The position numbers and the translations under genes are program-made. From NCBI RefSeq assembly GCF_009856445.1, contig NZ_WMFA01000003.1, forward strand, positions 186,001 to 250,000: DNA of 64,000 bases. Reading direction: 5' to 3'. Positions 43,103 to 51,185 of the stretch are shown in pieces; within the stretch, counting starts at the first letter, position 1, and each line of letters opens with the position of its first letter. The notes beneath the pieces are model-generated. The model worked only from the letters and a program-made list of their open reading frames with translations. It was not told the origin of the DNA and did no database searches. Source of the stretch: Halobacillus litoralis. Its GTDB lineage: Bacteria > Bacillota > Bacilli > Bacillales > Halobacillaceae.

Positions 43103-43945
43103 ATGATTAAACAAACGATTGCTTTTCTAGGTGCAGGCTCTATGGCTGAGGCGATGATTTCAGGCATGGTGGAATCCGGTAATATTCCAGCTGAGAACAT
43201 CATCGTGACCAATAGAAGTAATCAGGAACGTTTAAACACAATCAATGATAAATACGGCGTACGCACAGTTTTAAAAGATGAATTGAACTTTCAAGAAGTC
43301 GATCAGTTCATTTTGGCGATGAAGCCAAAAGATATTGATGCAGTACTTGCCGATTTGAAAGATAAATTGACAGCAAACCAAGTGCTTGTTTCTGTACTTG
43401 CGGGAATCTCAACATCTTATATGGAAGAACGATTGAACGAAGGACAACAGGTCATCCGTGTCATGCCGAATACGTCAAGCATGCTTCGCGAATCAGCGAC
43501 AGCTATCTCACCAGGACGTTTCGCGGACATGGACAATGTACTTGTCGCGAAAGAATTAATGAAATCCATTGGTGAAGTTTTCATCATCGAAGAAGATAAA
43601 ATGGACGTCTTTACAGGAATAGCTGGAAGCGGACCTGCTTACTTCTATTACTTGATGGAACACATTGAAGAAACAGGCCGTGCAGAAGGCATGGATCGTG
43701 AAACTCTTCGTGAAATCGGAGCACAAACATTGCTTGGAGCAGCAAAAATGATGCTTGAACGTGATGAAAGCCCGACAGAACTACGTGAAAATGTGACCTC
43801 ACCGAATGGTACGACAGCAGCAGGGCTGAACGCTCTTGATCAGGCTGGCGGAGGTTATGCCATCTCTGAAGCGATCAAAGGAGCAGCCAGTCGTTCGAAA
43901 GAATTGAGCAAAGAACTTGAAGGACTACTTGTAGGCAGTAAATAA
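43103..43945 (+). CDS. proH: pyrroline-5-carboxylate reductase (osmotic proline operon)
   Basis: Cytosolic enzyme of 280 residues that reduces P5C to proline with NAD(P)H, the last step of the pathway. N-terminal Rossmann site TIAFLGAGSMAEAMISGM, FILAMKPKDIDAVL, VIRVMPNTSSMLRESATAIS, and the C-terminal dimer domain with GIAGSGPAYFYYLMEHIEETGRAEG and ENVTSPNGTTAAGL. First gene of a three-gene operon. Gene order reductase-kinase-phosphate reductase is that of proHJA, which makes proline as a compatible solute in Halobacillus and in B. subtilis (proHJ). Confidence 0.92.
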   Translation: MIKQTIAFLGAGSMAEAMISGMVESGNIPAENIIVTNRSNQERLNTINDKYGVRTVLKDELNFQEVDQFILAMKPKDIDAVLADLKDKLTANQVLVSVLAGISTSYMEERLNEGQQVIRVMPNTSSMLRESATAISPGRFADMDNVLVAKELMKSIGEVFIIEEDKMDVFTGIAGSGPAYFYYLMEHIEETGRAEGMDRETLREIGAQTLLGAAKMMLERDESPTELRENVTSPNGTTAAGLNALDQAGGGYAISEAIKGAASRSKELSKELEGLLVGSK

Positions 43946-43984
43946 ACGAAGTAAATCGATGCGAAAATGTTAAACAGGAGTGAT

Positions 43985-45115
43985 ATGTTGAGTCAAGATA
44001 AAAAAAGGGTAGTTATTAAAATAGGGAGTAGTTCCCTAACTAGTATGCACGGAGAAGTTAGCCGTCGTAAATTAGAGAAATTAGTAGATGAAGTCGTCCA
44101 ACTGAAAGACGACGGCCACGAAGTTTTACTCGTATCCTCAGGAGCTGTAGCCGCAGGTTATCGTAAACTCGGCTGTCTTGAGCGCCCAAGCTCTTTACCT
44201 GAAAAACAGGCAGCTGCATCCATTGGCCAAGGATTGTTGATGGAATCTTATTCCGATCTTTTCCTATCCCACGGTTATATGGGTTCACAGATCCTCATTA
44301 CTCGAAGCGACTTCTCTGATGAAGACCGCTATAACAATGCACGTAACACGATTAATGTCCTGCTTGAGCGCGGCATTATTCCGATCGTCAATGAAAATGA
44401 CACGATTACGATCGATCGTTTGAAATTCGGTGATAACGACACACTTTCTGCTAAAGTCGCAGGCCTTGTCGATGCCGATCAATTGATCATTCTATCCGAT
44501 ATTGACGGACTTTACGATGCAGACCCTAGAAAGAATGAGGATGCTAAACTACTTGATAAAGTCCACGAAATTACCCCGGAAATTGAAGCCGCAGCTGGTG
44601 ACCCTGGTAGTGCAGTCGGCACAGGCGGTATGAAGTCCAAGATTGACGCTTTCAAAATTTCTATGGCATCGGGCATCTCTTCCTTCTTAGGAAAGGCAAA
44701 TACACCGAACATCGTTTATGATGCTGTGTACGGAGATGCAACAGGAACGTATTTTGAAACAACGACAGACTCTGAAAACCTTGACCAGAAGAAGCAGTGG
44801 ATTGCCTTCAACTCTGGACCTGAAGGTGAAGTTATTATCGACCATCGTGCCAAAGAATCGATCGTTGAAATGAAGAAGAGTCTTCTTCCTATGAACGTTC
44901 ATCATGTGAAAGGACGTTTTGAAAAAGGTGCCGTTGTCCGCATTCACGGACTTGATGGAGATGAGATCGGACTAGGCGTTGTCAACTACTCTTCTGAAGA
45001 GATGGAAAAAATGATCAGCCTGACGGAACCTGAACTTGAATCATATGAACAGGCAGCCATCGAACGCAAAGATTTCGTCTGCCACTTAGAAGTTGCCCTG
45101 CCCGTAGGTGTTTAA
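43985..45115 (+). CDS. proJ: glutamate 5-kinase
   Basis: Cytosolic enzyme of 376 residues, the committed step of proline synthesis: glutamate plus ATP to glutamyl 5-phosphate. The amino-acid-kinase domain has VVIKIGSSSLT at the start, VSSGAVAAGYRKLG, and IPIVNENDTITIDRLKFGDNDTLSAKVA with the substrate Asn/Asp; GTGGMKSKIDAF lies before residue 230. A PUA domain (residues ~280-355) with GPEGEVIIDHRAKESIVE follows, as in full-length ProB/ProJ. ATG 43985 follows AGGAGTGAT; 40 bases after the reductase gene. Confidence 0.93.
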   Translation: MLSQDKKRVVIKIGSSSLTSMHGEVSRRKLEKLVDEVVQLKDDGHEVLLVSSGAVAAGYRKLGCLERPSSLPEKQAAASIGQGLLMESYSDLFLSHGYMGSQILITRSDFSDEDRYNNARNTINVLLERGIIPIVNENDTITIDRLKFGDNDTLSAKVAGLVDADQLIILSDIDGLYDADPRKNEDAKLLDKVHEITPEIEAAAGDPGSAVGTGGMKSKIDAFKISMASGISSFLGKANTPNIVYDAVYGDATGTYFETTTDSENLDQKKQWIAFNSGPEGEVIIDHRAKESIVEMKKSLLPMNVHHVKGRFEKGAVVRIHGLDGDEIGLGVVNYSSEEMEKMISLTEPELESYEQAAIERKDFVCHLEVALPVGV

Positions 45116-45135
45116 AATAATCAAGGAGGTCTTTG

Positions 45136-46395
45136 ATGACACTAACAACGAATGTGAACGTTGAAGCACAAGCAATTGAAGCGAAGAAAGCTTCGAAAAA
45201 ATTGATGATTCTTTCTGAAGAAGAGAAAAACCAGGCGCTTAATCACTTAGCTGATGTACTTGAACGCGAATACGAGACGATTCTAGCTGCTAATGAGAAA
45301 GATTTGGCCAACGGTCGTGAAAAAGGCTTCACTGATGCATTTATGGACCGTCTTTCTCTTTCTCAAGAGCGTGTCGCTGAGTTTGCTCAGGGTTTACGCG
45401 ATGTTTCCAAACTTGAAGATCCAACAGGTCAAGTGGTGACGGATTGGACGCTTGAAAATGGCTTGCAAGTTGAAAAGGTAACTGTACCCCTAGGTGTCAT
45501 CGGTATGATTTATGAAGCGCGCCCGAACGTAACCGTTGATGCAACTGGTCTGGCTTTGAAATCCGGTAATGCGATTGTACTGAAAGGCGGATCTTCTGCG
45601 ATCAACTCAAACCAGGCCATCGTTGAAGTCATGCACCGTGGTCTTGAAGAAACGAAGATTCCGAAAGAAGCGGTACAATTCATCGCATCTACAGACCGTT
45701 CCGCAACAAATGAACTTTTCAAAATGAAAGAACACATTGACGTACTCATTCCACGTGGTGGCGGCAAGCTAATCCAGGCTGTTGTTGAGAATGCAACAGT
45801 ACCAGTACTCGAAACAGGTGTTGGGAACTGCCACATCTATGTGGATAAACATGCCGATGTTGAGAAAGCGATCAACATTCTCGTGAACGCGAAAACAGAT
45901 CGTCCGGCGGTATGTAACGCTGCTGAAACACTCGTTGTCCACAAAGAATGGTTGAACGACAATAAAGACGCACTTATCGCTGCCTTGAAAGAAAACAACA
46001 TTGCTGTGCACGGCGATGAGTATATCCTGGATATTATTCCGGGTTCTGTACTCGCCGGTGAAGACGACTGGGCGAACGAATATTTGAGCACAGATATTGC
46101 CGTGAAAGCTGTGGATGATCTAACCGATGCGATTGCACACATTGAAACTTACGGTACGAAACACTCAGAAGCGATTGTGACCGAAGATGCAGAAGCAGCA
46201 GAGACATTCTTTGCACTAGTGGATGCTGCCGCACTTTATCACAATGCGTCCACACGTTTCACAGACGGTGGTGCGCTAGGCTTTGGAGCTGAAATCGGTA
46301 TTTCCACACAAAAACTACATGCCCGTGGCCCGATGGGGCTTCCTGCACTGACGACAGTGAAGTTCTTGATGAAGGGTACCGGCCAAATTAGGTAA
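45136..46395 (+). CDS. proA: glutamate-5-semialdehyde dehydrogenase (gamma-glutamyl phosphate reductase)
   Basis: Cytosolic enzyme of 419 residues that reduces glutamyl 5-phosphate with NADPH. ALDH-like NAD site region VPLGVIGMIYEARPNVTVDATGLALKSGNAIVLKGGS near 117-154; IDVLIPRGGGKLIQAV; the catalytic Cys is in DRPAVCNAAETLVVH near residue 258. The ending FGAEIGISTQKLHARGPMGLPALTT is the ProA signature. ATG 45136 follows AAGGAGG; 20 bases after the kinase gene, completing the operon. Confidence 0.95.
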   Translation: MTLTTNVNVEAQAIEAKKASKKLMILSEEEKNQALNHLADVLEREYETILAANEKDLANGREKGFTDAFMDRLSLSQERVAEFAQGLRDVSKLEDPTGQVVTDWTLENGLQVEKVTVPLGVIGMIYEARPNVTVDATGLALKSGNAIVLKGGSSAINSNQAIVEVMHRGLEETKIPKEAVQFIASTDRSATNELFKMKEHIDVLIPRGGGKLIQAVVENATVPVLETGVGNCHIYVDKHADVEKAINILVNAKTDRPAVCNAAETLVVHKEWLNDNKDALIAALKENNIAVHGDEYILDIIPGSVLAGEDDWANEYLSTDIAVKAVDDLTDAIAHIETYGTKHSEAIVTEDAEAAETFFALVDAAALYHNASTRFTDGGALGFGAEIGISTQKLHARGPMGLPALTTVKFLMKGTGQIR

Positions 46396-46405
46396 GATGT
46401 TTAGC

Positions 46406-46441
46406 GGAAGGGAGACTCTCAGGAGTTTCCCTTCTTTTTTT
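46406..46441 (+). terminator. rho-independent terminator
   Basis: GAAGGGAGACTC pairs with GAGTTTCCCTTC (46407-46418, 46423-46434), followed by T7, after proA. Confidence 0.9.
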
Positions 46442-46458
46442 GTGCTGAGGACGGGAGG

Positions 46459-46575
46459 AAAGTGCCCTAACGTGGGTCGAAAGTGACTTAACGCGATCGC
46501 AAAGTGACCTAACTGAATTTAAAGTGACCTAACTAGTAACGAAAGTGACTTAACGACTCTTGAAAGTTACCTAAT
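46459..46575. repeat. six 20-21-bp-spaced direct repeats
   Basis: The core AAAGTGACYTAAC occurs with small changes at 46459, 46480, 46501, 46521, 46542 and 46563, so the steps are 21, 21, 20, 21 and 21. The 7-8 bases between cores are not conserved. The last unit overlaps the stop of the NERD gene. Even helical phasing with variable spacers looks like an array of protein-binding sites (iteron-like); no known motif was matched. Confidence 0.85.
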
Positions 46576-47520
46576 TAAATCTATCGTATATATTCTTGCT
46601 TTGGAGTGGCGGTTGTTGTGGGAGCAACATTGGTTTAAGAGAGTGCGCGCAACCTTAACGGAACAGATCCCCGCAGAAGCACGGAATTCTGCATTTGTAA
46701 TCGTGTCTCCAATCAGTAATTGATGATCTCTTAACAAATGTAAATGCGCATCCTTAGATTTCGTTCCACACTGTCCACAAAGCCAATGATCGCGGCGGCG
46801 GATCATACCCAGTATGCGGCAAGAGGGACACGGCGCTCCCCTATTAAGCTCATCTTTTGAAATGCCATATTGTTTCATGACATTCAAATCATAGGGGATA
46901 TATTCTGCTTTAGTCCGTGATGAGAATTCATTCAAGTGATCGTCCGTCCACACATTTTCTCCTTTAAAACTTTCTATGAATGTTGTTAGGTGAGTCGGTA
47001 GTTGTTTCACGAAGATGACTCTTTTTCTTTTACTAAGGTCTTCTCCTTGAAAGGTAAGGGAGGCATTGGAGTTTGCGATGACTATGAAAGAGTAGATAGG
47101 GATGGAGGGGAAGCCGGACCTCTTGATCCAGCGGTTCAACTGAAATTTCTGTAGTTCTACCTGTATAAAGGGATCTTGAAATATTTCACTTTTTCCTTCT
47201 ATTGTTCTTATGAGTTTCTGTTGGTCAAGATCGAAATGGAGTCCCCCTTTGTAGTTTTTTACTTCTAAAATAACCAAGCATTTCTTGGAAATAAGCAGAG
47301 TGTCTATCTGTAAAGGTTGGATCCCATCGTGAAGCCTGACATCCTGCAGACATCTCCTTGGCAAGTACTCCATGTAGTGATCAGCAGTTGTTTCACCAAA
47401 ATGCCCGGCAGACAAGCGGCCGTGACGGTTTGCTATTTCTTCTCTGAGAGGATGATGGGTGGAAATTCGATTAAGAAGAGATTCAAGCTTTAAAAGTTCT
47501 AGTGATTTTTCTCGAGGCAT
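46567..47520 (-). CDS. NERD-domain protein with C-terminal zinc ribbon
   Basis: Protein of 317 residues. The N-terminal NERD (nuclease-related) domain, about 35-160, has GHFGETTADHYMEYLP, LQIDTLLISKKCLVILEVKNYKG with the Asp and Glu-x-Lys of a PD-(D/E)XK-like site, so nuclease activity is possible. Near 232-255 a zinc ribbon CPSCRILG...HWLCGQCG (two CxxC pairs) follows, then a helical tail (AGICSVKVARTLLNQC). Such proteins are scattered in Bacillaceae, role unknown. ATG 47520 is favoured by AAAGGAG. Six direct repeats lie at its 3' end. Confidence 0.85.
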   Translation of the reverse strand: MPREKSLELLKLESLLNRISTHHPLREEIANRHGRLSAGHFGETTADHYMEYLPRRCLQDVRLHDGIQPLQIDTLLISKKCLVILEVKNYKGGLHFDLDQQKLIRTIEGKSEIFQDPFIQVELQKFQLNRWIKRSGFPSIPIYSFIVIANSNASLTFQGEDLSKRKRVIFVKQLPTHLTTFIESFKGENVWTDDHLNEFSSRTKAEYIPYDLNVMKQYGISKDELNRGAPCPSCRILGMIRRRDHWLCGQCGTKSKDAHLHLLRDHQLLIGDTITNAEFRASAGICSVKVARTLLNQCCSHNNRHSKARIYTIDLIR

Positions 47521-47591
47521 ATTCAAACTCCTTTTACAAAAAATTCATTCTATTATATGATGATGTAATCTTTATCTTTAGGAGGGGTAGG

Positions 47592-48389
47592 ATGAGACAG
47601 AGAGAAGCAGTAGATACGATAACGAAAAGTTTGCAGAAAGATAATCTTGTGAAGGCTGTTTTTCTAAAGGGTTCGATGGGCCGAGAAGAGGAAGATGAGC
47701 ACTCAGATGTGGATTTGTATGTGCTGGTTGACGAGGCCGACAAAGAAGCATTTTTGAATAATAGAAAAAAGCACCTTCAAAGCTATCAGCCTATCATTTT
47801 CTATGATGATATTTTTATTATCGCTCCTCAAATTATTGTTGTATATGAAAATCTCCTGCACGTCGACCTTTTTACAGTTACTGAGGAAACGCTCGTACAT
47901 AAAGATTTTTTCCGTGTTCTCTATGATCCGGAACAACGTATGGAAAAGCATACATCTCATCAGAATCTCTATTTATCTGAAAAGGATTTTTTATATGCGG
48001 TCGATGACATTGCTTTCTTCTTCCTGCAATACAAGAAAGCGGCTGATCGTGGGAATGACATTTGGGCTGTAAAGGTAGCTAACGATATAGGTGTGAATGT
48101 GGGGAAGCTTCTTTTACAAAAATACGCACCGGATCGAGCGCAGCTTGGCTTGAAGACTGTCCCATATGCACTTCCATCTGCTCACGTTCAGGAAATGGAG
48201 AACGTTTATCGCTCGGTTTCATTAGAGGAACATGATAAGGCTGTAGGCCAAATGGCTGTTATGATGGAAAAACATTTGGAGTGGCTCGAGGAGTGTCTGG
48301 GATATGAAACCTATACCCTTCCTTTTTTAAAGAGAATGATTGAAGTAATAAAAAATAGAACTCCCTTGGCAGGGAGCTCTGGTGATTAA
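47592..48389 (+). CDS. nucleotidyltransferase-fold protein (aminoglycoside-type)
   Basis: Cytosolic protein of 265 residues. The N-terminal nucleotidyltransferase domain has KAVFLKGSMGREEEDEHSDVDLYVLVDE with GS-x(8-10)-D-x-D metal ligands, and VYENLLHVDLFTVTEE with a third acidic residue. The C-terminal part is helical, as in substrate-binding domains of ANT-like enzymes. It may adenylylate a small molecule or protein; resistance is possible but not shown. ATG 47592 follows TAGGAGGGG. Its last 4 bases overlap the convergent STAS gene. Confidence 0.78.
   Translation: MRQREAVDTITKSLQKDNLVKAVFLKGSMGREEEDEHSDVDLYVLVDEADKEAFLNNRKKHLQSYQPIIFYDDIFIIAPQIIVVYENLLHVDLFTVTEETLVHKDFFRVLYDPEQRMEKHTSHQNLYLSEKDFLYAVDDIAFFFLQYKKAADRGNDIWAVKVANDIGVNVGKLLLQKYAPDRAQLGLKTVPYALPSAHVQEMENVYRSVSLEEHDKAVGQMAVMMEKHLEWLEECLGYETYTLPFLKRMIEVIKNRTPLAGSSGD
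48351..48380 (-). terminator. terminator of the STAS gene inside the opposite gene
   Basis: AGAACTCCCT/AGGGAGCTCT (48357-48366, 48371-48380) with a T-run on the minus strand lies within the last codons of the nucleotidyltransferase gene and serves the convergent STAS gene. Confidence 0.6.
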
Positions 48390-49222
48390 AAGGATTGACC
48401 GGCCATCGCTTGGGAAAGCGTCGCGGTAGTTGTGACATTTTTGAAATCGACACCGAGCTGCACAGCTGTTTGAGCAATTTCCGGTCGAATACCGACAACG
48501 GTCGATGAAACACCGATCAATTGTAAACTATCAATCAATTGAAAAATCTGCTGAGCCACCATGGTGTCGACGAGATAAACACCTGATAGATCGATATAGA
48601 GAACATCGATGTTCTCTTCTGTACAATTTTTCAAGGTGTTCTCCTGAATCGATGTAGCACGTTCGGTATCGATATTACCGACCAGCGGGAGAAGGGCACG
48701 GTCGTTTGATAATTGTATAAGAGGTGAACTTAATTCGTTGATCACCGTGCGTTGGTGATCAATCTTTTTATTCAGCTGGTTGGACTTTTCTTCTGACACC
48801 TTGAACATGATTTCATCAAAGACTTCAATTAACAAACGTTTCCATTCATTTTCCAGATCTCGGGAAACAGGGGTTTCATGCTGGAGGATAAACTCTTCCA
48901 GAAAATCCAGATATTGTTCACGAACACGCATGAATTCCCGGATGATTTCATGTGTTGGTGTATTTAAATGGTTGGGGTCTCTGCCAATTTCAATAATCCA
49001 CCCATTGATTTGGCTGAAGAATTCATCGCGGTCAAGGATAAAAAGCTGACGCATATATTTATGAAATTCATAATTTTGTGCTTTTAGATTTTTGACGGTT
49101 TCCGAATCTTTGGATGCATATACTCCTGACACATCATGTTGATTTAATGAATTGTACCATTCTTCTGTTAAAACTTTCGCTTTATGGAGAAGAAAGTCGT
49201 GTAAAGCTTGGTTCGTTTCCAT
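48386..49222 (-). CDS. RsbR-type STAS-domain stressosome protein (second paralogue)
   Basis: Cytosolic protein of 278 residues with a helical N-terminal sensor-like half and a STAS domain at about 160-275. In the STAS part YIDLSGVYLVDTMVAQQIF has Ser at the usual phosphosite, and VVGIRPEIAQTAVQLG keeps the RsbR signature but has Val where the first paralogue has Thr (TGIR). So it may accept fewer phosphates from RsbT. It is not linked to rsbS, rsbT or sigB genes here. ATG 49222 follows GAGAGGAGC. Confidence 0.85.
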   Translation of the reverse strand: METNQALHDFLLHKAKVLTEEWYNSLNQHDVSGVYASKDSETVKNLKAQNYEFHKYMRQLFILDRDEFFSQINGWIIEIGRDPNHLNTPTHEIIREFMRVREQYLDFLEEFILQHETPVSRDLENEWKRLLIEVFDEIMFKVSEEKSNQLNKKIDHQRTVINELSSPLIQLSNDRALLPLVGNIDTERATSIQENTLKNCTEENIDVLYIDLSGVYLVDTMVAQQIFQLIDSLQLIGVSSTVVGIRPEIAQTAVQLGVDFKNVTTTATLSQAMAGQSF

Positions 49223-49374
49223 TCGCAAGCTCCTCTCTATAAAATGAGCCTCTATAGGTGTGAATGTGAGAGGATCATCCTTTATCTTCATTATAAATGG
49301 AAGAACTAATCTTTCCAATAGGATTGACTTAAGGTTATTAAAAAAGGGAATATCCAAACAAGGAGGTGTTTCAC

Positions 49375-49836
49375 ATGGCTCTTAGAGAAGTGTTATTGGA
49401 ACAGTTGAGATCTGTTCATGATGAAAACAGCTGGTTTGTCTGTTTTAATTATGCCGTAAGAGAATTGGAAGAACCACAAGCGGTGGAGAAACTGCATGAC
49501 CAGCACCATTCTATTGCTGAAATTGTGCATCATCTTTATTTTTACAATGAACGTTACTTAAGTCGATTCCGCGGAGAGGAGGTCGCTGAACGCCCGCGCC
49601 ACTATGATACGTTTCAAAATCACGGACAAGTGCAGTGGCATACAAGAGTGGCTGACTTCCAACTGGTCATGACGATGTTTAAACAAGAGGTTCTATCATG
49701 TAGTCAAGAAAAACTTGAAATGTGGGCAGAGACCCTGTCGAATTTATTCATGCACAATGCTTACCATATTGGACAGATTGTAACCATTCGAAAGCGAAAC
49801 GGATGGTGGGGGATGAATCCAGTGGTGAAAGGTTAA
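49375..49836 (+). CDS. DinB-like protein
   Basis: Cytosolic four-helix-bundle protein of 153 residues with DinB-fold His positions in DQHHSIAEIVHHLYFYNERYLSRFR near residue 40 and in NLFMHNAYHIGQIVTIRKRNGWW near residue 133. YfiT-like members use bacillithiol as cofactor. ATG 49375 is after AAGGAGGTG. The next gene follows with a 4-base gap, so they are co-expressed. It differs from the DinB-like protein at 30960. Confidence 0.78.
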   Translation: MALREVLLEQLRSVHDENSWFVCFNYAVRELEEPQAVEKLHDQHHSIAEIVHHLYFYNERYLSRFRGEEVAERPRHYDTFQNHGQVQWHTRVADFQLVMTMFKQEVLSCSQEKLEMWAETLSNLFMHNAYHIGQIVTIRKRNGWWGMNPVVKG

Positions 49837-49840
49837 TCAT

Positions 49841-50320
49841 ATGAAAAAATACAGCATGGTTGTCGCACTATTAATATTCATTCTGAGTGTGAGTTACTTT
49901 AGTAATGGAAATGATAAGCAGGAAGCGCTCAACAAAGATGCAATCCAGGAAATTACTTTAGAAGTAAAAGGAGAGTCGTATTCTTTAAAGGGTAAAGTTG
50001 TTTGCCTACACGAGAAAAATTGTTCTGTTTCTGAAGAGCAGCGGTCCATTTCTCAATTGGAGAAAGAACTGAAGATAAAAGATTATGAGTTGCAAAGGTC
50101 CACAGAAATAACATTGAGTTTCTCTACAAGAGACCCAGATATGATCTTCTACGATAAAATGGATACCAACTCCGTTACTACCACCTCTGTAGAGGGTACC
50201 AGTTTTGAAGTCTATGGATTGGATGATTCAGAAAAGGTTTACCGTATCGGGGTCCAGTGGGAGGACACAGATGGAGAAGTTACGCGCGCTTATTATCCGA
50301 TCCGTGTATCTATTATGTAA
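49841..50320 (+). CDS. secreted or membrane-anchored hypothetical protein
   Basis: Protein of 159 residues with an N-terminal hydrophobic signal (MVVALLIFILSVSYFS) and no lipobox Cys, so it is anchored or cleaved near residue 23. The exported part has one Cys pair (VVCLHEKNCSV) and a beta-rich C-terminus with STEITLSFSTRDPDMIFYD and KVYRIGVQWEDTDGEVTRAYYP. No family recognised. It follows the DinB-like gene after 4 bases and ends at a strong hairpin. Confidence 0.68.
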   Translation: MKKYSMVVALLIFILSVSYFSNGNDKQEALNKDAIQEITLEVKGESYSLKGKVVCLHEKNCSVSEEQRSISQLEKELKIKDYELQRSTEITLSFSTRDPDMIFYDKMDTNSVTTTSVEGTSFEVYGLDDSEKVYRIGVQWEDTDGEVTRAYYPIRVSIM

Positions 50321-50321
50321 A

Positions 50322-50357
50322 AAAACGTGCAGGAACAAGGTTCCATGCACGTTTTTT
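50322..50357. terminator. bidirectional rho-independent terminator
   Basis: ACGTGCAGGAAC pairs with GTTCCATGCACGT (50325-50336, 50340-50352) with one bulge; A-run left, T-run right. Confidence 0.85.
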
Positions 50358-50359
50358 AA

Positions 50360-50920
50360 TTAATCTTCGAATTGAGACATAGCGTCGTCCATTTCCTGGC
50401 GTGTCGCCATCAATGGAGTAGTAGGCTCTAGACATGTGATGCTGCAGAAGCAATCAAGGTCTACAGTAATGCAGACTCCTGTCGCACGAAGATTACGGAT
50501 AGAGTTTCCTGGGAAATAGTCACACACATGTTTTCCGTTACAGGATCTCTCTGGTTGTGATCCTCCCATTGTCACAGGGATCAAAAGCTCCAGCTTCACG
50601 CATTTTCCATCATTCGTGAATTTTTTAGCTCTGAAAATTGGAGAGCTTAGGCAATCAAGAAATGTGTTTTCAGACATTCCCAGTTGCTTGCGAATGACAC
50701 CACTTCCGACGAATGGCTTGCAGTCTTTGCAGTACAAAATGAATGGAACAGTAGTGTTACGTGGAGTTTCATCAGCAGGTGAAAGCAAATCACGGATGGA
50801 ACGCTCACAGCTGACATCACAACACCCATTATCCATCAAAGCAGCCACTTCATCTTGAGCTTTGATGATTTCTTTGATCACATCGCGAACGCAGCTGTTA
50901 TCTTTTCCTTTACAACTCAT
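50360..50920 (-). CDS. cotZ: CotY/CotZ family spore coat/crust protein
   Basis: Cys-rich protein of 186 residues of the CotY/CotZ type, which cross-links into the outer coat and crust of the spore. Conserved parts are CVRDVIKEIIKAQDEV at the N-terminus, VPFILYCKDCKPFVGSGV, and the block FRAKKFTNDGKCVKLELLIPV...VCDYFPGNSIRNLRATGVCITVDLDCFCSITCL. About a dozen Cys residues agree with disulfide cross-linking. B. subtilis has both CotY and CotZ; only one copy is visible here and the symbol is by resemblance. The upstream region has a weak sigma-K-like -10. Confidence 0.88.
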   Translation of the reverse strand: MSCKGKDNSCVRDVIKEIIKAQDEVAALMDNGCCDVSCERSIRDLLSPADETPRNTTVPFILYCKDCKPFVGSGVIRKQLGMSENTFLDCLSSPIFRAKKFTNDGKCVKLELLIPVTMGGSQPERSCNGKHVCDYFPGNSIRNLRATGVCITVDLDCFCSITCLEPTTPLMATRQEMDDAMSQFED

Positions 50921-50947
50921 TAAAACATCTCCTTCTTTGTTTTTCTA

Positions 50948-50958
50948 TACATTCTATG
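50948..50958 (-). promoter_or_regulatory. possible sigma-K -10 region of the coat gene
   Basis: On the minus strand CATAGAATGTA resembles the sigma-K -10 (CATANNNTA) and lies 28-38 bases before the coat gene start; the -35 AC is near the expected distance. The match is partial. Confidence 0.3.
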
Positions 50959-51065
50959 GCTATTCATAGAGAGTGCTTGTATAGTTGCCTATTATTCTAA
51001 GAATCTTCATAGTTTGTAAAAATACTAGGTAAATGCCAAGGCAATGAGAGGACACAGGCATACTT

Positions 51066-51165
51066 TATAGTACTGAGAGTTCACGAAAGCTCGAGGTACA
51101 TGGTTTACCACGCCATGGAAAATTTCCCTACGGTCTGATGCCAGCGTACACTGGCATCTTTTTTT
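51066..51165 (+). ncRNA. possible small RNA with an orphan terminator
   Basis: A strong terminator, GATGCCAG/CTGGCATC (51137-51144, 51151-51158) with T8, points right in the interval between two divergent genes, where no + strand gene ends. Upstream lie a hairpin CATGG/CCATG (51099-51103, 51113-51117) and TATAGT at 51066-51071 as a possible -10, but no good -35. A small RNA of about 90 bases is the simplest reading; family unknown. Confidence 0.35.
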
Positions 51166-51185
51166 ATTTCTCCTTATTAAAGTAA

